This document shows, in pieces, positions 62,184-64,000 of a stretch of DNA of 64,000 nt. The notes below the pieces were generated by a model that was not told the DNA's origin, ran no database searches, and saw only the letters and a program-made list of their open reading frames with translations. Source of the DNA: CAVPDA01 sp963702495 (GTDB taxonomy: Bacteria > Pseudomonadota > Gammaproteobacteria > Burkholderiales > Rhodocyclaceae); contig CAVPDA010000003.1 of the NCBI GenBank assembly GCA_963702495.1, positions 682,001 through 746,000 on the forward strand. Direction: 5' to 3'. Numbering within the stretch: the first letter of the stretch is position 1; every line of letters starts with the position of its first letter. The translations under genes and the position numbers were made by a program.

Positions 62184-63256
62184 TCGACCGCGGCGACGAC
62201 CTGCTGAGCAAGGCGGACGCGCTGATCCAGCGCCGCCGCAGTTTCGTCGCCGGCCACCGCAAGCACGGCGGCGCGGGCGAGGACCTGCCGGTGCTGACCG
62301 ATGTCGTCGTCGACGACACGGTCGCGGCCGCGCCGCCGGAACCGCCGCCGCCCGATCCGGCGCTCGTCGAATTCCTGGTCGAGCAGCGCCTGGCGGAGAT
62401 TCTGCCGGCGCGCGTCGAAGAACTGGCGGCGGCGCGGGTCGAGGAGCTCATCCCGCTTCGCATCGAGGAGGCGCTACCGGAGCGGCTCGCTCAGGCGCTG
62501 CCGGAGGCGATCGAGGAGGCGCTGCCGGCACGCATCGCCGAATTGTTGCCGGCCAAGGTGGAGGAAGCGCTGCCGGCCCGCATCGAGGAGCTGCTGCCGC
62601 AGAAGGTGGAGAAGGCGCTCGCGCTGCGTCTTGCCGAAGTGCTGCCGGGCAAGGTGGAGGAAGCGCTCCCTGCACGCCTGGCGCAGGTGCTGCCGCAGGA
62701 GGTGGAGAAGGCCTTGCCGCAGCGGCTGGCGGAGGAATTGCCGGCGGCCGTGGAAAGAGCATTGCCGGAGCGGATCGCCGAATTGCTGCCGGAGAAGGTG
62801 GAGGAAGCCCTGACCGCGCGCCTCGCCGAACTCGTGCCGGACCTGGTGGACCTGGCGCTGGAGGCGCGCGTCGCCGAGGTGCTGCCGGGAGAGGTGGAAC
62901 AGGCTCTGCCGGCGCGGCTGGCGCAGGAGTTGCCGGGCGCCGTCGAGCAGGCCTTGCCGGCGCGGCTGGCGGAAGTGCTGCCGGAAAAGGTGGAGCAAGC
63001 CCTGCAGCCGCGGCTGGAAGCCGCACTGCAACTGCAGATGGCGGAGCAACTGGCCTGGCTGCAGCCGCAGTTGGCGGAAGCCCTGCGCTCGTGGCTGACA
63101 CAGGAGGTGCCGCAGATCATCGCCAAGGAACTCGAAGGCGTCGCCGATCACATCTCGGTCCGGCTCGCCACCGAGTTTCGGGCCGCCGTTCTGCCCGAGC
63201 TCGACGAATTGATGACGACACCCCAGCCCGCACCGACCGCGGCGACCGGCCGCTAG
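62180..63256 (+). CDS. Unknown protein of about a dozen 16-residue amphipathic repeats
   Basis: 358 residues starting MIDRGDDLLSKADALIQRRR, then an acidic/proline-rich linker. From about residue 85 there are at least twelve tandem 16-residue units of the form ARLAEVLPEKVEQALP, with leucine, proline and acidic positions conserved. They predict a long chain of amphipathic helices punctuated by prolines. The C-terminus is IIAKELEGVADHISVRLATE. No family is assigned with confidence; a protein of unknown function commonly sits between holC and valS in betaproteobacteria. Its ATG overlaps the holC stop (ATGA), so it is in the pepA-holC operon. Confidence 0.75.
   Translation: MIDRGDDLLSKADALIQRRRSFVAGHRKHGGAGEDLPVLTDVVVDDTVAAAPPEPPPPDPALVEFLVEQRLAEILPARVEELAAARVEELIPLRIEEALPERLAQALPEAIEEALPARIAELLPAKVEEALPARIEELLPQKVEKALALRLAEVLPGKVEEALPARLAQVLPQEVEKALPQRLAEELPAAVERALPERIAELLPEKVEEALTARLAELVPDLVDLALEARVAEVLPGEVEQALPARLAQELPGAVEQALPARLAEVLPEKVEQALQPRLEAALQLQMAEQLAWLQPQLAEALRSWLTQEVPQIIAKELEGVADHISVRLATEFRAAVLPELDELMTTPQPAPTAATGR
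62432..63007 (+). repeat. Twelve tandem 48-bp units encoding 16-residue helical repeats
   Basis: Units such as ARIAELLPAKVEEALP, ARLAQVLPQEVEKALP, ERIAELLPEKVEEALT and ARVAEVLPGEVEQALP occur in unbroken 16-residue register over residues 85–276. The DNA copies have diverged, so the array is not recent. Confidence 0.8.
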
Positions 63257-63300
63257 AGCCGCTTCGCTATACTTTCGTTTTTTTTCGCTGTCCACCTTCG

Positions 63301-64000
63301 ATGGAACTCGCCAAAAGTTTCGAACCGGCGGAGATCGAGCGCCGCTGGTATCCGGCCTGGGAATCCCGCGGCTATTTCAAGGCCGGACTCGCGCCCGGCC
63401 AGCCCGCCTACTGCATTCTGCTGCCACCGCCCAATGTCACCGGAACCCTGCACATGGGCCACGGCTTCAATCAGACGGTGATGGACGCCCTCACGCGCTA
63501 CCACCGCATGCGCGGCGACAACACGCTGTGGCAGCCGGGTACCGACCATGCCGGCATCGCCACGCAGATCGTGGTCGAGCGCCAGCTCGATGCCGCAGGC
63601 ACTTCACGCCACGACCTGGGGCGCGAGAGGTTCCTCGAACGGGTTTGGCAGTGGAAGGAATTCTCCGGCGGCACCATCACGCAGCAGATGCGGCGGCTCG
63701 GCGCCTCCTGCGACTGGACGCGCGAACGCTTCACCATGGACGAGGGCCTGTCGAAGACCGTCACCGAGACCTTTGTCCGGCTCTACGAGGAGGGGCTGAT
63801 CTACCGCGGCAAGCGGCTCGTGAACTGGGATCCGGAGCTGCACACCGCCGTTTCCGACCTGGAGGTGGTGCAGGAAGAGGAAGACGGCTTCCTGTGGCAC
63901 ATCCGCTATCCCCTGGACAGCGGCGAGGGTCACCTCATCGTCGCCACCACGCGTCCGGAGACGATGCTGGGGGATACGGCGGTGGCGGTGCATCCGGACG
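63301..64000 (+). CDS. valS: Valyl-tRNA synthetase, N-terminal part (continues beyond window)
   Basis: The first 233 residues of ValRS. The start MELAKSFEPAEIERRWYPAW is typical. The class I HIGH motif appears as PPPNVTGTLHMGHGFNQT near residues 42–59, followed by GTDHAGIATQIVVERQL. The editing-domain beginning (LIVATTRPETMLGDTAVAV) is reached at the window end. It lies 44 bases after the repeat protein and a short T-run. Confidence 0.96.
   Translation, partial: MELAKSFEPAEIERRWYPAWESRGYFKAGLAPGQPAYCILLPPPNVTGTLHMGHGFNQTVMDALTRYHRMRGDNTLWQPGTDHAGIATQIVVERQLDAAGTSRHDLGRERFLERVWQWKEFSGGTITQQMRRLGASCDWTRERFTMDEGLSKTVTETFVRLYEEGLIYRGKRLVNWDPELHTAVSDLEVVQEEEDGFLWHIRYPLDSGEGHLIVATTRPETMLGDTAVAVHPD

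Overview
The window is high-GC, densely coded chromosomal DNA. The gene families and their order point to a betaproteobacterium, probably of the Rhodocyclales/Burkholderiales type. Two blocks support this: the run leuA–pssA–HAD–psd–ilvC–ilvH–ilvI, and the block sigma factor–DUF3619–DUF3106–RDD–lptG/lptF–pepA–holC–valS. A formaldehyde-activating enzyme suggests a methylotroph or a relative of one. The taxonomic placement is inference.

Region 1 (1–35217) is a large type VI secretion system (T6SS) locus built from two converging gene sets. On the + strand are the tail of tssL, tssM, tagF and a Ser/Thr kinase. All the rest is on the − strand. Read in the direction of transcription, from the right, it runs tssA, tssB, tssC, hcp2, hcp1, tagJ, tssE, tssF, tssG, clpV, a cyclase–FHA protein, Fae, a GNAT, a TPR-methyltransferase, vgrG, DUF6484, DUF2169, a thiolase-fold protein, a DUF4150–GHH nuclease effector, a beta-propeller-like candidate immunity protein, a DUF4160/DUF2442 pair, TIGR02270, tagH, a PP2C phosphatase and an OmpA protein. 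Kinase, phosphatase and FHA protein together form a threonine-phosphorylation control module like PpkA/PppA/Fha. tssJ and tssK are not visible and may lie to the left. The effector module at about 12.1–14.9 kb is visibly lower in GC than the rest, as expected of recently acquired toxin/immunity cargo.

Region 2 (35218–43591) is a two-partner secretion operon: a secreted CHAT-protease/TPR protein, a TpsB outer-membrane transporter and a filamentous-haemagglutinin-like TpsA. A roughly 140-bp imperfect inverted repeat brackets tpsA, and one copy lies in frame within its 5' coding end.

Region 3 (43718–64000) is housekeeping: pyrF, an unknown protein with a PilZ-like end, yihY, wrbA, DUF2069, leuA with a leucine-rich upstream ORF, pssA, a HAD phosphatase, psd, ilvC-ilvH-ilvI, a sigma-factor operon, lptG/lptF divergent from pepA, holC, a protein made of 16-residue helical repeats, and the start of valS.

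Five long genes (tssM, tagH, vgrG, tpsA, lptG) are each broken by what looks like one extra base. One small gene (DUF4160) appears to lack a base, and the sigma factor has a CTG where ATG is expected. Because lptG is normally essential and the flanking reading frames are intact, base-level sequence error is the simplest explanation for most of these. They are annotated as whole genes with the break position given.
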